Source of the DNA: UBA12481 sp942493265 | GTDB taxonomy: Bacteria > Bacteroidota > Bacteroidia > Bacteroidales > UBA12481 | Direction: 5' to 3' | NCBI GenBank assembly: GCA_942493265.1 | Contig: OW818688.1 | Location: 2,604,001-2,668,000 of the forward strand | DNA length: 64,000 bases | Part shown: positions 33,394-42,395 of the stretch, in pieces | How the letters are laid out: every line of letters starts with the position of its first letter | Numbering within the stretch: position 1 is the first letter of the stretch | Made by a program: the position numbers and the translations under genes | Notes under the pieces: generated by a model | What the model saw: the letters and a program-made list of their open reading frames with translations, nothing else | Told to the model about the DNA's origin: nothing | Databases searched by the model: none

Positions 33394-33871
33394 GGATGTA
33401 TCCATACGGACTAATTTGATTGAGGCGGATATCGGGAAAATTGTCCGGTACCACAATGATTATTATTTTGAAAATTATGGGTTTAACCATGATTTTGGCA
33501 GATATGTGGAGGGGCCTCTTACTGAGTTTTATATGCGTAACTCACCGAGAGAACGCATCTGGCTGCTGCAGGATGAGGAGGGCATCATGGGATGCATTGC
33601 CCTTGCCAGAGTAATGAATGATGAAGCCCAACTGCGTTGGTTTTTTGTGGATGAAAAGCTTCGGGGCAAAGGATACGGTCAAAAGCTGATCAATCTGCTG
33701 ATCTGTTTTGCTGTTGAAACGAATTATAAACGAATTGTCCTCTGGACGGTCAGTTTACTGGAAGAAGCCAGGAAAATATATGAAAGGAACGGGTTTATCC
33801 TGGAAGAGGAGCATTCCTCATTGATATGGGGTAAAGAATTGGTTGAACAGAAATATGTAAAACAATTATAA
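33371..33871 (+). CDS. GNAT-family N-acetyltransferase
   Basis: A 166-residue GNAT acetyltransferase of the MarR-associated/CysG-like single-domain type. It shows IRTNLIEADIGKIVRYHNDYY, then GCIALARVMNDEAQLRWFFV and the acetyl-CoA-binding loop ELRGKGYGQKLI-like sequence (KLRGKGYGQKLIN), and ARKIYERNGFILEEE at the end. The acceptor substrate is unknown. The ATG at 33371 lies within the end of the preceding membrane-protein gene; an ATG at 33386 is also possible. Confidence 0.85.
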   Translation: MNRQRMIEDVSIRTNLIEADIGKIVRYHNDYYFENYGFNHDFGRYVEGPLTEFYMRNSPRERIWLLQDEEGIMGCIALARVMNDEAQLRWFFVDEKLRGKGYGQKLINLLICFAVETNYKRIVLWTVSLLEEARKIYERNGFILEEEHSSLIWGKELVEQKYVKQL

Positions 33872-33885
33872 TTTTATGCCCTCTG

Positions 33886-33956
33886 GTAGGGGCGTCCTGC
33901 GGACGTCCATTTTTCTATTATCACCGGATGGTTGTCCCGCGGACGCCCATTTTTTT
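33886..33956 (+). repeat. GTAG-headed palindromic repeat, copy 4, with a second half-element
   Basis: GTAG at 33886-33889 is followed by GGGCGTCC / GGACGTCC inverted arms to 33908. A second GC-rich inverted piece containing GTCCCGCGGAC ends near 33947, followed by a T run. The pair lies between the acetyltransferase and MgtC-like genes. Confidence 0.7.
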
Positions 33957-33960
33957 TAAA

Positions 33961-34407
33961 ATGCCGTATACAATTATGGAGATTAAAGTTTTTACAATAA
34001 GATTATTGGTGGCAATGGTTGCAGGCATAGTAATTGGCCTGGAACGGCAGTTCCATCACAAAAACGCCGGCACGCGTACGAATGCCCTGGTGGCGATGGG
34101 TTCAGCCATTTTTGTGATGATCTCCCTGCAGATCACCGCGGATAAGGGAGGGGATGCCACCCGTATTATCGGACAGATTGTTACCGGTATCGGCTTTTTG
34201 GGTGCAGGGGTGATCCTTCATCAGGGAATTAATATTCAAGGACTTACCACCGCTGCTACCATCTGGTGCAGCTCCGGAATTGGTTGCCTTGCTGCTGCGG
34301 GTTATTATGCCGAGGTGGCTGTTTGTGTGGTTGCTGTTGTATTTGTTAATGTATTGCTCCGGTTGCTGGATGAATGGATCGAGAAACCGAATAACCATGA
34401 GGTATAA
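33961..34407 (+). CDS. MgtC/SapB-family membrane protein
   Basis: A 148-residue protein with four or five membrane segments and the MgtC core IVIGLERQFHHKNAGTRTNALVA-like region (IGLERQ, AGTRTN), then GQIVTGIGFLGAGVI and LTTAATIWCSSGIG. MgtC proteins modulate F-type ATP synthase in some pathogens; short members have no settled role. The ATG at 33961 or 33976 is the start; an upstream frame through the palindromic repeat is not used. It overlaps the PAP2 gene by 11 bases. Confidence 0.88.
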   Translation: MPYTIMEIKVFTIRLLVAMVAGIVIGLERQFHHKNAGTRTNALVAMGSAIFVMISLQITADKGGDATRIIGQIVTGIGFLGAGVILHQGINIQGLTTAATIWCSSGIGCLAAAGYYAEVAVCVVAVVFVNVLLRLLDEWIEKPNNHEV

Positions 34408-35152
34408 GCCTGCATGGGTCACGCGGGTGATGATCATGCTGATCCTTCTGGATATCACCATTGGCGCCAGTTCCCAGAACTCCAGATTCGAAACTTTCGA
34501 TACAGCGGATTCTCTCTATCAGATTTCAGGCAAAAAGCTGATCATCCCTGCACTGCTGGCAGGATACGGATTTTCGCAGTTCATGAGCGAACCGGTTCTG
34601 GATCTGAACCTGAAGGTGCGGGAGGCAATAACCGGCAGGGTGACCACCCCTTTCCACATTGATGACTATAGCCAATGGGCTCCGGCTGCAGCGGTTTATG
34701 GATTTAATCTTATGGGATTAAAAGGGAAACATAATTTTATCGATCGCTCGGTCATTTTTGCAACTTCCATAGTGTTGATGGAAGTTTCAGTTAACGGGTT
34801 GAAACAGCTGACCCATATTCAGCGCCCTGACGGTTCATCTTACAATGCATTTCCATCGGGACATACCGCTACCGCATTCGCCTGTGCGGAATTCCTGTAC
34901 CAGGAGTATAAAGATGTATCGGTTTGGTACGGTATTGCCGGATATACAGTTGCGGCAGGAACCGGATTTATGAGGATGTACAACAACCGTCACTGGCTGA
35001 CAGATGTGTTGGCTGGCGCGGGTTTTGGAATACTTAGCACTAAAATGGCCTATTGGATGTTCCCTTATATTAAAAGGCTGTTGTTCAAGGATATGCAGTT
35101 AAATATTTCATTCTCGCCAACTTTTGGATTACAAAATGGGCAGTTTCGGTAA
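34397..35152 (+). CDS. PAP2-family membrane phosphatase
   Basis: A 251-residue phosphatidic acid phosphatase type 2 protein with an N-terminal signal-like helix. The three catalytic motifs are present: KQLTHIQRPDG (K...RP), FPSGHTATAFA (PSGH) and RMYNNRHWLTDVLAG (R...H...D). Such enzymes dephosphorylate lipid phosphates, for example undecaprenyl diphosphate or phosphatidylglycerophosphate; the substrate is not shown. The start at 34397 overlaps mgtC and its end overlaps the MFS gene by 17 bases, indicating translational coupling. Confidence 0.88.
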   Translation: MRYKPAWVTRVMIMLILLDITIGASSQNSRFETFDTADSLYQISGKKLIIPALLAGYGFSQFMSEPVLDLNLKVREAITGRVTTPFHIDDYSQWAPAAAVYGFNLMGLKGKHNFIDRSVIFATSIVLMEVSVNGLKQLTHIQRPDGSSYNAFPSGHTATAFACAEFLYQEYKDVSVWYGIAGYTVAAGTGFMRMYNNRHWLTDVLAGAGFGILSTKMAYWMFPYIKRLLFKDMQLNISFSPTFGLQNGQFR

Positions 35153-36365
35153 GTTTTTAAGTCCATTCAGCGCCCTGCAGGAAAAACTTTTTGCCCGGCT
35201 CTATTTTGCACAGGCAGTGAGTTTGCTCGGGGATGCTGTTACCTGGTTGGGTATTGCCCTGCTTGCATTTGAATTCGGGGGCGACCATTCTGCCAGGATA
35301 TTGTCGGTTGCACTAACCCTTCGGGTAACTGCCTATATTATTTTCGGACCCTATGCGGGAGTGCTGGCCGACCGTCTCGACCGGAAGAAAATACTGTATA
35401 CCACTCACTTTATCCGGATGGGTCTGGTAGCTATGCTGCCTTTTGTTCAAACCCTCTGGCAATTATATGGTCTGATATTCCTGCTGAATATATTCCATGC
35501 ATTTTTCACTCCCGCTTTCAAATCAGCCATCCCGCAAGTGATTGAAAATCGCGCGAACTACTCCAATGCAATCGTTTTATCGAACGGAACCTGGCAACTG
35601 CTGGGGATGCTCGGTCCCGGTCTGGCAGGCGGACTGGCCGCCTTTATGGGAGCCCGGCAGATATTCTTTTTTGATGCCTTTACTTTTATTATTGCGGCGG
35701 TTCTTATCCTTGCCATTCCCGGAAAGCTCATTGCAGCTAACAAGAATTCAGAGATAAAGCATTATGAAATAAGCGTTTGGAGTGATATTTCCAGGGGAAC
35801 CCGTCTGCTGTTCCACAACCCTCCGGTACGTTTTGCCGTGATGATCGAAATGGTGATTGCCATTGCGGGAGCGCAGATTTTTGTCAATACGGTTGGCTTG
35901 GTGAAGGGCGGAATGGGTCTCAATGACCAGTATTATGGCTGGGTGATGATGGCTTTCGGCATTGGCGCAACACTGGCCGCCTTCAGCTCAAATACTATCG
36001 ACCGAAGCAAAAATAAGCGGTTCCTGTTGTTTCTGGCAGCAATCCTTATCATTTCCGCCATCTCTGTTGCCAACTTTGTCCCCTATCCGGTGCTGATGGT
36101 TATCTGGATCATTGCAGGGTTGGGACAGGGATTTACCTACCTGCCTTCTCAGATCATGATTGCCGAGAATGTCGCGATCCACGAACAGGGCCGGGTGTAC
36201 GGCGCTCATTTTGCATGGGTTCACCTGTTCTGGGGACTCGGATATGTGTTAGCGGGCTTTACCGGCAGCTATTTCCAATCCAGGGAGTTTCTTGCAGGTG
36301 GAATAGCGGCCATTGTTCTTTTCGCAGTAGTTTTGATTACTTCGAAGGAAGTATCTGGAAAATGA
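35136..36365 (+). CDS. MFS transporter (EntS-like/MFS_3)
   Basis: A 409-residue major facilitator with about 12 membrane helices. The loop 2-3 signature reads YAGVLADRLDRKKIL, and the C-terminal half has a matching VNTVGLVKGGMGLNDQYYGW start, as in MFS_3/EntS-type exporters. An antibiotic or siderophore-like export role is possible but no substrate evidence is visible. The ATG at 35136 lies in the end of the PAP2 gene; the operon seems to stop here, with a methyltransferase 29 bases later. Confidence 0.85.
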   Translation: MGSFGKFLSPFSALQEKLFARLYFAQAVSLLGDAVTWLGIALLAFEFGGDHSARILSVALTLRVTAYIIFGPYAGVLADRLDRKKILYTTHFIRMGLVAMLPFVQTLWQLYGLIFLLNIFHAFFTPAFKSAIPQVIENRANYSNAIVLSNGTWQLLGMLGPGLAGGLAAFMGARQIFFFDAFTFIIAAVLILAIPGKLIAANKNSEIKHYEISVWSDISRGTRLLFHNPPVRFAVMIEMVIAIAGAQIFVNTVGLVKGGMGLNDQYYGWVMMAFGIGATLAAFSSNTIDRSKNKRFLLFLAAILIISAISVANFVPYPVLMVIWIIAGLGQGFTYLPSQIMIAENVAIHEQGRVYGAHFAWVHLFWGLGYVLAGFTGSYFQSREFLAGGIAAIVLFAVVLITSKEVSGK

Positions 36366-36394
36366 ATTTTAATTTCGTCACAAAATTATTTTAA

Positions 36395-37048
36395 ATGAAT
36401 AACCGTTTTGACCAGGACGCTTCTTCCTGGGACGCAAAAGATTACAGGATCAGAATGGCTGACAGTGTTGCAGCAGCTATCCGGCAGGTTGTAAAGGTAA
36501 TACCGGAAATGGATGTGCTCGATTTCGGCTGTGGTACCGGTCTGGTCTCGATGTCCCTGGCACAGGAGGTAGCATCGCTCACCGGTTTGGATAACTCAGC
36601 CGGAATGCTGGATGTTTTTATGGAGAAGGCAGCTGACAGTAACTTTAGAAATGTTAAATCACTAAACCTGGATTTGAGCGGTAAAGATGAGGTTGTTGGA
36701 TTTTATGATCTGATCCTCAGTAGTATGGCCTTTCACCATATCTTAGATGTTGCGGGTGTTATCCTGAAACTGACCCGGGCGCTCAAACCCGGAGGCTTCC
36801 TGTGTATTGCTGATCTGGATACGGAACCCGGCGTTTTTCATGCAGATAACACAGGTGTTCACCATTACGGTTTTGACAGGGATGCAATAATGAGCCTATA
36901 CCGGTCGGCAGGATTGATAAATGTCGGAGCTGTCACGGCAACTTCCACTTCACGATTGGGAGCCGATAATGTGGAAAGGGCATTTCCGATTTTTTTAATT
37001 ACTGGAGTCAAACCTGCAAAAAACTCAGATCAGATCATCTTTGAATGA
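36395..37048 (+). CDS. Class I SAM-dependent methyltransferase
   Basis: A 217-residue soluble methyltransferase with motif I LDFGCGTGLVSMSLA near residue 48, TGLDNSAGML (motif II Asp), SSMAFHHILD (motif IV/V) and LKPGGFLCIADLD (motif V/VI). Small-molecule acceptors such as quinone precursors or cyclopropane-type substrates are possible and cannot be chosen between. It converges on the beta-helix gene, with a gap of two bases. Confidence 0.88.
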   Translation: MNNRFDQDASSWDAKDYRIRMADSVAAAIRQVVKVIPEMDVLDFGCGTGLVSMSLAQEVASLTGLDNSAGMLDVFMEKAADSNFRNVKSLNLDLSGKDEVVGFYDLILSSMAFHHILDVAGVILKLTRALKPGGFLCIADLDTEPGVFHADNTGVHHYGFDRDAIMSLYRSAGLINVGAVTATSTSRLGADNVERAFPIFLITGVKPAKNSDQIIFE

Positions 37049-37050
37049 AA

Positions 37051-39252
37051 TTATAAAGTGCCCACCACCAGTTTCCCTGTGACTGAACGGTTACGCGTTT
37101 GCAGCTGATAAAAGTATATGCCCGGCACCAGATTGCCTCTTGAAAAATCTGTTTCGTGGTAGCCTGCCGGTAATTCTTTGTCTATCAGCGAAGCCAGGCA
37201 CCGTCCGTTCAGGTCAAAAACCGACAGCCTCACCAAACCACCCTCCGGCAATTCAAACCAGATACTGGATTCGGTTGTAAGGGGATTGGGATAACATCCG
37301 GAATTAAAGGTGTTTGTATTTGGTATATCATCAATGCCGGTGGGATTGCACGATTTGAACTGCACGCCGTCGAACCAGATGGTAAAACCGGAATCCCAGG
37401 TGTCTGCGTGGAATTCAACATAGTTTGTCGTGGTGAGGTCCATGTGCCCGACTTCACTTTTTACATAGGTGGTGTTTCCTTTGAGTGGGATGCGGTATTT
37501 TTTCCAGGTGTTTTTGGCGTTGTTCAATAGGGTTGTGGAGGCTATATATTTATAATAACCACCGGTGAAGTTTCCCACACGTATCTGAAAATTCTGAAAA
37601 CCATTGCTGGATTTATTTACTGTTTTTACCCAAAAAGTGAGCGTATCCGATGCTGTCAGACTCCAGATGGCCAATGAATCGCCACCCGGGCGATAGTTCA
37701 GGGCAACATCAAAACCCATCGGAGTAAAAAGTTTCACTGATGAGGCTCCCACCTTTTTATCGGTGTAATCAAAATCCAGAATGTCGGGTAAAAATTGTCC
37801 ATACCCCGGATCCCGGTAGGCGGTCCAAACCGAAGGCCGTTCGGCCATATCGCACGGAGGATTCCATGATATTGCCGGCTCTGATTCCCGGTTATAGGGC
37901 TGATAGGTTACATCTCCAGCTATTTTACTGTGAATCAGACTGTCGACATTAGGAATAAAAGTATTGTTGATGGCATGAACGGGATCTGTTGAAGTGTTTT
38001 GAATATACCAAACGGTAGGTGATTTAAAAGTGTTGCCGGTTATTGTATCGTTAAAGGATTGGCCTTCGAGGTAAATATCATTCTTCTGGTTGTAATTGAA
38101 TGCATTGTTTTTTACCACCAGATGTTCGGTATTGATTGCACTGATGGCCCACATGTTTCCCTCCAACACATTGTTGGTGATCAGGTAGTCGTGCGAGAAC
38201 TGCTGTCCGTACGGACCGATGATGCCGCCCTCCCAAAGCTCGAATCCATAAGGGTTTCCCTTTATAATGTTGCTGTTGAAAGTGTTGTTGAATCCCCTGT
38301 CAACGGCAACCCCGGATTGAAAGTTTCCAATGATTTCATTGTCTTCAACCAGCGAATTAAAGCTGTATCCGAGCCAGAATCCATAGTGACTGTAATTGCA
38401 CTTGTTCCCCTTATAGATATTGCCGTCGGCAAAGGTGGCTTCAATAGCATTGTGGGGCGAATAGGAGCAGTCGTTGTACCCGAAATAATTATTGTTCGGG
38501 ATTCCTGAATATTCATACTGGCCAAGAAATACGCCGTCGCCCGAATAGGTGAGGTCATTGTTTTCAACAATATTGTTATTCGCAACAATGAGAAGGATCG
38601 CAGCGCAATCGCTGGGATCGGTTTTACGGTTCACATGGGAGCAATCATTATGACGGATGGTGCAATTGTTGGTGAAATTCATGCGGATACCGAAACCGCA
38701 GTTCCAGTTCAGCAGATTATCATGTATATTGATGTTTTCACATTCATACATCGCTATTCCATCGTTTTGCTGAACCATACGGTTTTCAAACAGTTCCGAA
38801 TCATTGCATCTGTGCATCAGCACTCCGCCGCCGAGAGCTGCTGTATGGTCGGTCCAGATGGAAATCCAGCCGAGGGTGTCTTTTTTGTTGTACGAGAAAT
38901 TATTGTCATTTATGGTCAGCCCGGATGATAGTTTTGCTGAAACTGCATAATAATATTTATCCACGGACTGAAAATTCTTTATCGTGATGTTTCTTGAGTT
39001 TTCGATATAGATCAGAAAGCCTGAAAAAGCACCTCCTGAAACCTGGACGCTGTCCCCGTCGATCGTGATATTTTCCTTGTTCACGATCCGGATGACACCA
39101 TCCCTGGCCATGTCGGCGAAGGAATAGGTTCCGCTTTGTATCCTGATATTGGAGTTCGACTGAATGTCCATATTATCTGTCAGAGGTACAACTGTTTGAC
39201 CCAAAGCTGCAGATGCAAGGATCAGGCAAAAGAAGAATGTAAAAATTTTCAT
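37051..39252 (-). CDS. Secreted right-handed beta-helix protein with type IX sorting domain
   Basis: A 733-residue exported protein. The signal peptide (FTFFFCLILASAALGQT) leads into parallel beta-helix repeats (PbH1/NosD-like) over residues about 40-440, with recurring Asn-ladder motifs such as NITIDGDSVQVSGG and NSTIRHNDCSHVN-like turns. A carbohydrate-binding or Ig-like stretch follows (WFDGVQFKSCN), and the last 80 residues (SGCYPNPLTTESSIWFELPE, VPGIYFYQLQT) form a type IX C-terminal sorting domain. Similar proteins bind or cut polysaccharides. No catalytic residues can be pinned down. Confidence 0.85.
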   Translation of the reverse strand: MKIFTFFFCLILASAALGQTVVPLTDNMDIQSNSNIRIQSGTYSFADMARDGVIRIVNKENITIDGDSVQVSGGAFSGFLIYIENSRNITIKNFQSVDKYYYAVSAKLSSGLTINDNNFSYNKKDTLGWISIWTDHTAALGGGVLMHRCNDSELFENRMVQQNDGIAMYECENINIHDNLLNWNCGFGIRMNFTNNCTIRHNDCSHVNRKTDPSDCAAILLIVANNNIVENNDLTYSGDGVFLGQYEYSGIPNNNYFGYNDCSYSPHNAIEATFADGNIYKGNKCNYSHYGFWLGYSFNSLVEDNEIIGNFQSGVAVDRGFNNTFNSNIIKGNPYGFELWEGGIIGPYGQQFSHDYLITNNVLEGNMWAISAINTEHLVVKNNAFNYNQKNDIYLEGQSFNDTITGNTFKSPTVWYIQNTSTDPVHAINNTFIPNVDSLIHSKIAGDVTYQPYNRESEPAISWNPPCDMAERPSVWTAYRDPGYGQFLPDILDFDYTDKKVGASSVKLFTPMGFDVALNYRPGGDSLAIWSLTASDTLTFWVKTVNKSSNGFQNFQIRVGNFTGGYYKYIASTTLLNNAKNTWKKYRIPLKGNTTYVKSEVGHMDLTTTNYVEFHADTWDSGFTIWFDGVQFKSCNPTGIDDIPNTNTFNSGCYPNPLTTESSIWFELPEGGLVRLSVFDLNGRCLASLIDKELPAGYHETDFSRGNLVPGIYFYQLQTRNRSVTGKLVVGTL

Positions 39253-39302
39253 TTTGGGCTTGTTTAAACTCAAAGATATAATTAATCTCGCACCGGCCAG
39301 TG

Positions 39303-39336
39303 TTTGTGTCGGTCATCAATCTTCCTGTTATCTTTG
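39303..39336 (+). promoter_or_regulatory. Promoter of the second AI-2E permease operon
   Basis: TTTG at 39303-39306 and TATCTTTG at 39329-39336 are separated by 22 bases, one more than the usual 19-21. The ATG at 39354 follows after 17 bases. Confidence 0.6.
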
Positions 39337-39353
39337 CACTAAACCTGCAAGTT

Positions 39354-40397
39354 ATGAACAACACCATTCATCCTTCGAAAATATACCAGTTCATCCTGAT
39401 CGGGGTCATCGTGATAATGGGCTGGGCCCTGTGGAAGGAGCTTAGCTTCCTTTTCCCTTCATTGCTGGGAGCAATCGCGCTGTATATTCTGCTTAAGGAT
39501 CCGATGACCTGGCTCACCAGGAAAAAGAACCTGAAGGATTGGATCGCCGTGCTTTTGCTCTTGATCGCAACAGTGGTCATTATAGTGGTGCCTTTGTGGT
39601 TCATTGTCAAGCTTCTGATAATTAAAGTGGAACCGTTGCTGACCACTCCGGATTTCTTTACTGATGTTTTCAAGCAGATCAACACTTATCTGAGTGAAGA
39701 ACTGGGACTGGCTGTTATTACGCAGGAAACTCTGATGAAAATCAGCGGTAAACTCACTGAATTCGCCCGGGAAATTATCAGCGGAACCCTTCGCCAGGTG
39801 GCTATCCTGTTGTTCATGTATGTCTTCCTGTTTTTTATCATGATGAATGGCCGGAAACTGGAACTTTTTCTCCGCCGGAACCTGCCGTTCAGCGATGAAA
39901 ACAGGGGCAAGGTGCTGAATGAGGTTACCCGGATGGTACGAAGCAATGCGATAACAATTCCCTCGGTTGCCTTCCTGCAGGGATCGGTAGCGATGATCGG
40001 GTACTTTGTTTTCGGGATCAATGAACCAGTACTTCTCGGGGTACTCACAGCAATATCTTCCATGATACCGATGATCGGTGCGCTTCTGGTGTATCTGCCG
40101 GTGGTCATTTTTACTTTGGCTACGGGATCAGTAGCGGCAGGGATCGGATTGGGATTGTGGTGCTTTATTCTCGTAGGTTCGGTAGATAATGTGGCGAGAT
40201 TTATGCTGCAGAAAAGGCTGGCAAATGTTCATCCGGTAATTACCATTCTTGGGGTTATAGTGGGAGCCAAACTGTTCGGATTGATCGGTCTGATATTCGG
40301 ACCTTTAACCATCACCCTGTTTGTTGTGCTGGTTAAGATCTACTTTAATGAATTCGGAAGCTTATCCACCCCGAGAAGGAATTCAAATCCTGTTTAG
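39354..40397 (+). CDS. AI-2E-family permease, second paralogue
   Basis: A 347-residue member of the same family as 17007-18125. The signature is LGVLTAISSMIPMIGALLVYLP, with SVDNVARFMLQKRL near the end. Membrane topology is two helices, a soluble segment of about 100 residues and five or more helices. The ATG at 39354 is chosen from the promoter and the family start (MNNTIHPSK). It starts a run with TfoX-like and esterase genes at 18- and 1-base gaps. Confidence 0.88.
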   Translation: MNNTIHPSKIYQFILIGVIVIMGWALWKELSFLFPSLLGAIALYILLKDPMTWLTRKKNLKDWIAVLLLLIATVVIIVVPLWFIVKLLIIKVEPLLTTPDFFTDVFKQINTYLSEELGLAVITQETLMKISGKLTEFAREIISGTLRQVAILLFMYVFLFFIMMNGRKLELFLRRNLPFSDENRGKVLNEVTRMVRSNAITIPSVAFLQGSVAMIGYFVFGINEPVLLGVLTAISSMIPMIGALLVYLPVVIFTLATGSVAAGIGLGLWCFILVGSVDNVARFMLQKRLANVHPVITILGVIVGAKLFGLIGLIFGPLTITLFVVLVKIYFNEFGSLSTPRRNSNPV

Positions 40398-40415
40398 CTG
40401 TTAAATCTTTAATTT

Positions 40416-40754
40416 ATGGCATACGATGATTTCTTAGCTGACCGTGTTCAGCGATTATTCCATGAAAAACGGGTGCCCTGTATTGCTAAAAAGATGTTTG
40501 GTGGCGTATGCTTCCTGGTACATGATAAAATGTGCGCCGGTGTAATGAAAAATGACCTGATGGTGAGGATCGATCCGGAGAATAATGAGAAAGAGCTGCT
40601 AAAACCCGGAGCCCGCCCGATGGATTTTTCGGGCAAATCGATGAAGGGATTTATTATGATCGATCCTGAGCATATCGATATGGATGAGGACCTTGAATAC
40701 TGGATCGATCTCGCAATTGAGTTTAATCCAAAAGCAATAGCCAGTAAAAAGTAA
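40416..40754 (+). CDS. TfoX N-terminal domain protein
   Basis: A 112-residue TfoX-N/Sxy-type protein: AYDDFLADRVQRLF, KKMFGGVCFLV, then CAGVMKNDLMVRIDPEN and DFSGKSMKGFIMIDPE, the regular TfoX_N pattern. It lacks the C-terminal TfoX domain of competence regulators. Short stand-alone members are widespread and their role is unknown. It is transcribed between a permease and an esterase. Confidence 0.88.
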   Translation: MAYDDFLADRVQRLFHEKRVPCIAKKMFGGVCFLVHDKMCAGVMKNDLMVRIDPENNEKELLKPGARPMDFSGKSMKGFIMIDPEHIDMDEDLEYWIDLAIEFNPKAIASKK

Positions 40755-40755
40755 A

Positions 40756-41991
40756 ATGAAAAAAATCAATCTGAATACCAGAAAATCCCTGATCCTGCTT
40801 GCGGGTTTGCTATTTATTTCCTCTACCCTTGCAGCAGTTGGACAGGTTGCAGGATATCCATTTAAAACCTTTACGGAGTTCAGGGTTTACGTTGATCAGA
40901 CCACTAATATTTCCGATCCGGCTGACCGGAATGCACGGATTAATGATTTGTGGATCAAGCTGAAAGGAGATAATCAGATCCCATTCCGCATGGGTGACTC
41001 AGTGGCATTTCTATATAAGGGAGATGCCAGTTCAGTATCGTGGGCCGGTGATTTTAGCGGGTGGAAACCAGCTCAGCCGGGATACATTGGTGTGAAGGCA
41101 GGTCAATCCGGAATCTGGTGGGCCCTGCAAAAGTTTCCGGTGGATGCGCGGCTTGATTATAAGATAGTTGTAGATGATAAATGGATACTCGACCCGGATA
41201 ATCCATATCGGCAGATGAGCGGCATGGGGCCGAATTCGGAACTGCACATGCCCGGTTGGAAATTCCCGGATGAAACGGAACTCTCACCTGAGGTGATCAG
41301 GGGCAGTTTGTCGGGTAATATTATGATCAGAAGTCAGAAGCTTGGGTATAATGTTAATTATAAGGTTTATACACCCTATAATTATGCATTGTCCTCCAGC
41401 CTGCCGGTACTCTTTGTTACGGATGGACATGAATATGCAGATGATGAAAAAGGGGCATTGGTGGTGATATTGGATAATTTAATTTATGCCGGTGAAATCA
41501 AGCCGGTCATTGCAGTTTTCATTGATCCGCGTGAACCAGGCAATGATGAGAACAACCGCCGGATGCAGGAATATATCTGCAATCAGAAATTTGCTGATTT
41601 TGTTGGTGATGAGCTGGTTCCTGTGATCGATAAAACTTATAAAACCCATGCCTGTCCTGATGATCGTGCTATTCTTGGTACCTCGCTCGGAGGCATGAAC
41701 TCGGCCTGGTTCGGGGCAGTCAGGACCGGTGATTTTCATTTGCTCGGAATCAACTCTCCGGCATTTAATAAAACTGTTATCGACCGTTTTGCCGGCCAGG
41801 ACTGGTTTCCTTTCCGGGTATATATGACCACGGGGGTTATTCATGATACTCAGAAACAGGCACTCGAGTTGAAGGCAATCCTTGAGAAAAATGAGGTCGA
41901 TTTTGTATACCGGGAGGTCAACGAAGGTCATTCTTGGGGCAACTGGAGGGCTCTTCTGGCGGATATGCTGAGGTACTTTTTTCCGATCTGA
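40756..41991 (+). CDS. Esterase of the Fes/esterase D type with an N-terminal E-set domain
   Basis: A 411-residue exported alpha/beta hydrolase with a signal-like N-terminus (LILLAGLLFISSTLAAVGQ). An E-set/CBM48-like domain (VAFLYKGDASSVSWAGDFSG) precedes the catalytic esterase domain with PVLFVTDGHEY, the nucleophile elbow LGTSLGGMNSAWFG (Ser) and the catalytic His in NEGHSWGNWR. The family covers siderophore esterases and feruloyl or xylan esterases. Here a carbohydrate-linked ester is a reasonable guess. It follows TfoX by one base. Confidence 0.82.
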   Translation: MKKINLNTRKSLILLAGLLFISSTLAAVGQVAGYPFKTFTEFRVYVDQTTNISDPADRNARINDLWIKLKGDNQIPFRMGDSVAFLYKGDASSVSWAGDFSGWKPAQPGYIGVKAGQSGIWWALQKFPVDARLDYKIVVDDKWILDPDNPYRQMSGMGPNSELHMPGWKFPDETELSPEVIRGSLSGNIMIRSQKLGYNVNYKVYTPYNYALSSSLPVLFVTDGHEYADDEKGALVVILDNLIYAGEIKPVIAVFIDPREPGNDENNRRMQEYICNQKFADFVGDELVPVIDKTYKTHACPDDRAILGTSLGGMNSAWFGAVRTGDFHLLGINSPAFNKTVIDRFAGQDWFPFRVYMTTGVIHDTQKQALELKAILEKNEVDFVYREVNEGHSWGNWRALLADMLRYFFPI

Positions 41992-41993
41992 TC

Positions 41994-42114
41994 TCAGAAG
42001 GCCCAGAAATTATGATCGGCCCAGATTTTTTCCTTTAACTCCTGATCCAGCTGGTATAGGATTTTATGATGCCCGCTTTCCCAACCGGCCAGGCAGGAGG
42101 AGTACGGCAAGGTC
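41994..42114 (-). pseudogene. Unidentified C-terminal gene fragment
   Basis: On the minus strand an intact short frame reads CLAGWESGHHKILYQLDQEL and continues to KIWADHNFWAF before a TGA at 41994, while upstream a stop closes the frame near 42114. The composition looks like the tail of a real protein, but no start is present and I do not recognise the family. It abuts the GH29 fragment on the other strand. This and the next entry fill most of the 404-base gap between the esterase and azoreductase genes. Confidence 0.35.
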
Positions 42115-42249
42115 TATCGAAAACAAATGACCGGGGTGCTCACCCGATACGGACCGGTTCAGGAAGTATGGTTCGATGGCAGCTGCGTAATCGATGTGAA
42201 CGATATTCAGACGGAATATCATTTTAGGATAATGGGAAATATCCAATAA
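42097..42249 (+). pseudogene. Fragment of a GH29 alpha-L-fucosidase gene
   Basis: Fifty codons ending in TAA encode EEYGKVYRKQMTGVLTRYGP followed by VQEVWFDGSCVID. This is the region of GH29 enzymes that contains the catalytic nucleophile (WFDG). The sequence upstream is out of frame or stopped, so only the middle-to-end segment of the gene remains. It differs from the intact GH29-like gene at 43306, where the same site reads IIDGWD, so it is a relic of a different fucosidase. After it, 42250-42395 shows nothing recognisable. Confidence 0.6.
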
Positions 42250-42395
42250 ACAAAGTCCAAATAGTTTTGTTTGAATAAATGATAGGTTCCTGTATCAGCT
42301 TGTAGTTAATTAATTAACAGTAATTCAAATACATACAAACAAGCTGGTGGGCAAATCCTGGTTAAGGAAAAGTACTAACCTTAATTCTATTCAAA

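Noticed and set aside
33928..33960. An N-terminal extension of the MgtC-like protein.
   Set aside because: It is read through the GTAG repeat; the family begins near 33961-33976.
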